From NCBI GenBank assembly GCA_032620915.1, contig CP136052.1, forward strand, positions 2,596,001 through 2,660,000: a stretch of 64,000 nucleotides of DNA, in the 5' to 3' direction. The number at the start of each line of letters is the position of its first letter. Within the stretch, counting starts at the first letter, position 1. The notes beneath the pieces are model-generated. The model was not told the origin of the DNA. It saw only the letters and a program-made list of their open reading frames with translations, and made no database searches. This DNA comes from Oscillospiraceae bacterium NTUH-002-81 (lineage in GTDB: Bacteria; Bacillota; Clostridia; Lachnospirales; Lachnospiraceae). The translations under genes and the position numbers were made by a program. This document shows positions 63,845 through 64,000 of this stretch, one piece after another.

Positions 63845-64000
63845 TTACAGAACGCCTGCGCCCTCACCCACATCAATCACATAAAAATCTGCCGCATAGC
63901 CAATGGCTTTCTTATAAGCTTCGCCCACTTTGCTGATAAAGGGTTCCACCGCATCGTTTTCTACAATGCTGACGGTGCAGCCGCCGAAACCGGCGCCGGT
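63845..64000 (-). CDS. galK: Galactokinase, C-terminal part (cut by window edge)
   Basis: About 51 codons. The terminal GHMP-kinase motif reads [16 protein letters not shown], followed by [25 protein letters not shown] and a TAA, as in bacterial galactokinases. It begins the galK-galE-galT Leloir set; the remainder lies beyond the window. Confidence 0.92.
   Translation of the reverse strand, partial: TGAGFGGCTVSIVENDAVEPFISKVGEAYKKAIGYAADFYVIDVGEGAGVL

Overview
The window is a 64 kb piece of a Lachnospiraceae-type (Clostridia, Firmicutes) chromosome; the genus cannot be told from the sequence. The evidence is strong AGGAGG-type ribosome sites, near-consensus SigA promoters, CIRCE and DinR/LexA-type operators, the yicC-remA-gmk-rpoZ and rimO-pgsA-cinA clusters, a lone htpG, and families I recognise mainly from gut Lachnospiraceae (DUF5688, DUF5721, TIGR04086). 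It is mostly ordinary housekeeping chromosome. Most genes are on the minus strand. I see no prophage, CRISPR array, rRNA or recognisable insertion sequence.

Layout. 0-7 kb: 5' end of gdhA, a tandem pair of structured repeats, an SH3-domain membrane protein, tRNA-Arg(CCG), DUF5688, a 19-bp minisatellite, efp, an M24 peptidase and a YqeG phosphatase. 7-16 kb: a small hydrophobic peptide, two ferredoxin-tailed aldo/keto reductases, truA, a five-gene oligopeptide/nickel-type ABC importer and an MFS permease. 17-25 kb: rsmH, a 12alpha-hydroxysteroid-dehydrogenase-like SDR, threonine aldolase, ABC-F, nrdR, rpiB, a truncated CarD-like gene and DegV. 25-45 kb: DUF5721, CIRCE-htpG, a small alarmone synthetase, a PrsA-like foldase, Maf, TIGR04086, cinA-pgsA-rimO, DUF362, rpoZ-gmk-remA-yicC, rqcH, a CNNM/CBS transporter and TraX. 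45-58 kb, the most accessory part: a sigma-70-like protein without region 4, a broken large sortase-anchored adhesin, a PIN/Phd toxin-antitoxin pair, an SOS-type polymerase Y with YolD, a deleted LysR-MATE pair, an amidase, and a PII-DUF1538 module. 58-64 kb: an Ldh-family dehydrogenase, NUDIX, MGMT and the Leloir genes galT, galE and galK.

Two patterns stand out. First, six copies of a 137-172 bp structured intergenic element, in two subfamilies, keep the same internal-loop words (TGAGCA opposite TGCGAATG/TGCGGATG) while the stems around them change in a compensating way. Three copies lie just upstream of galE, a NUDIX gene and a TIGR04086 gene. This is the best candidate here for something undescribed. 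Second, about ten genes are broken or oddly joined by apparent indels, nearly all in short homopolymers (cinA, galT, PII, DUF1538 twice, the adhesin four times, the prsA start, the YqeG/M24 junction). Uncorrected homopolymer errors explain this best; slippage or decay is possible at some loci. Those genes are given as single broken loci rather than as fragments.
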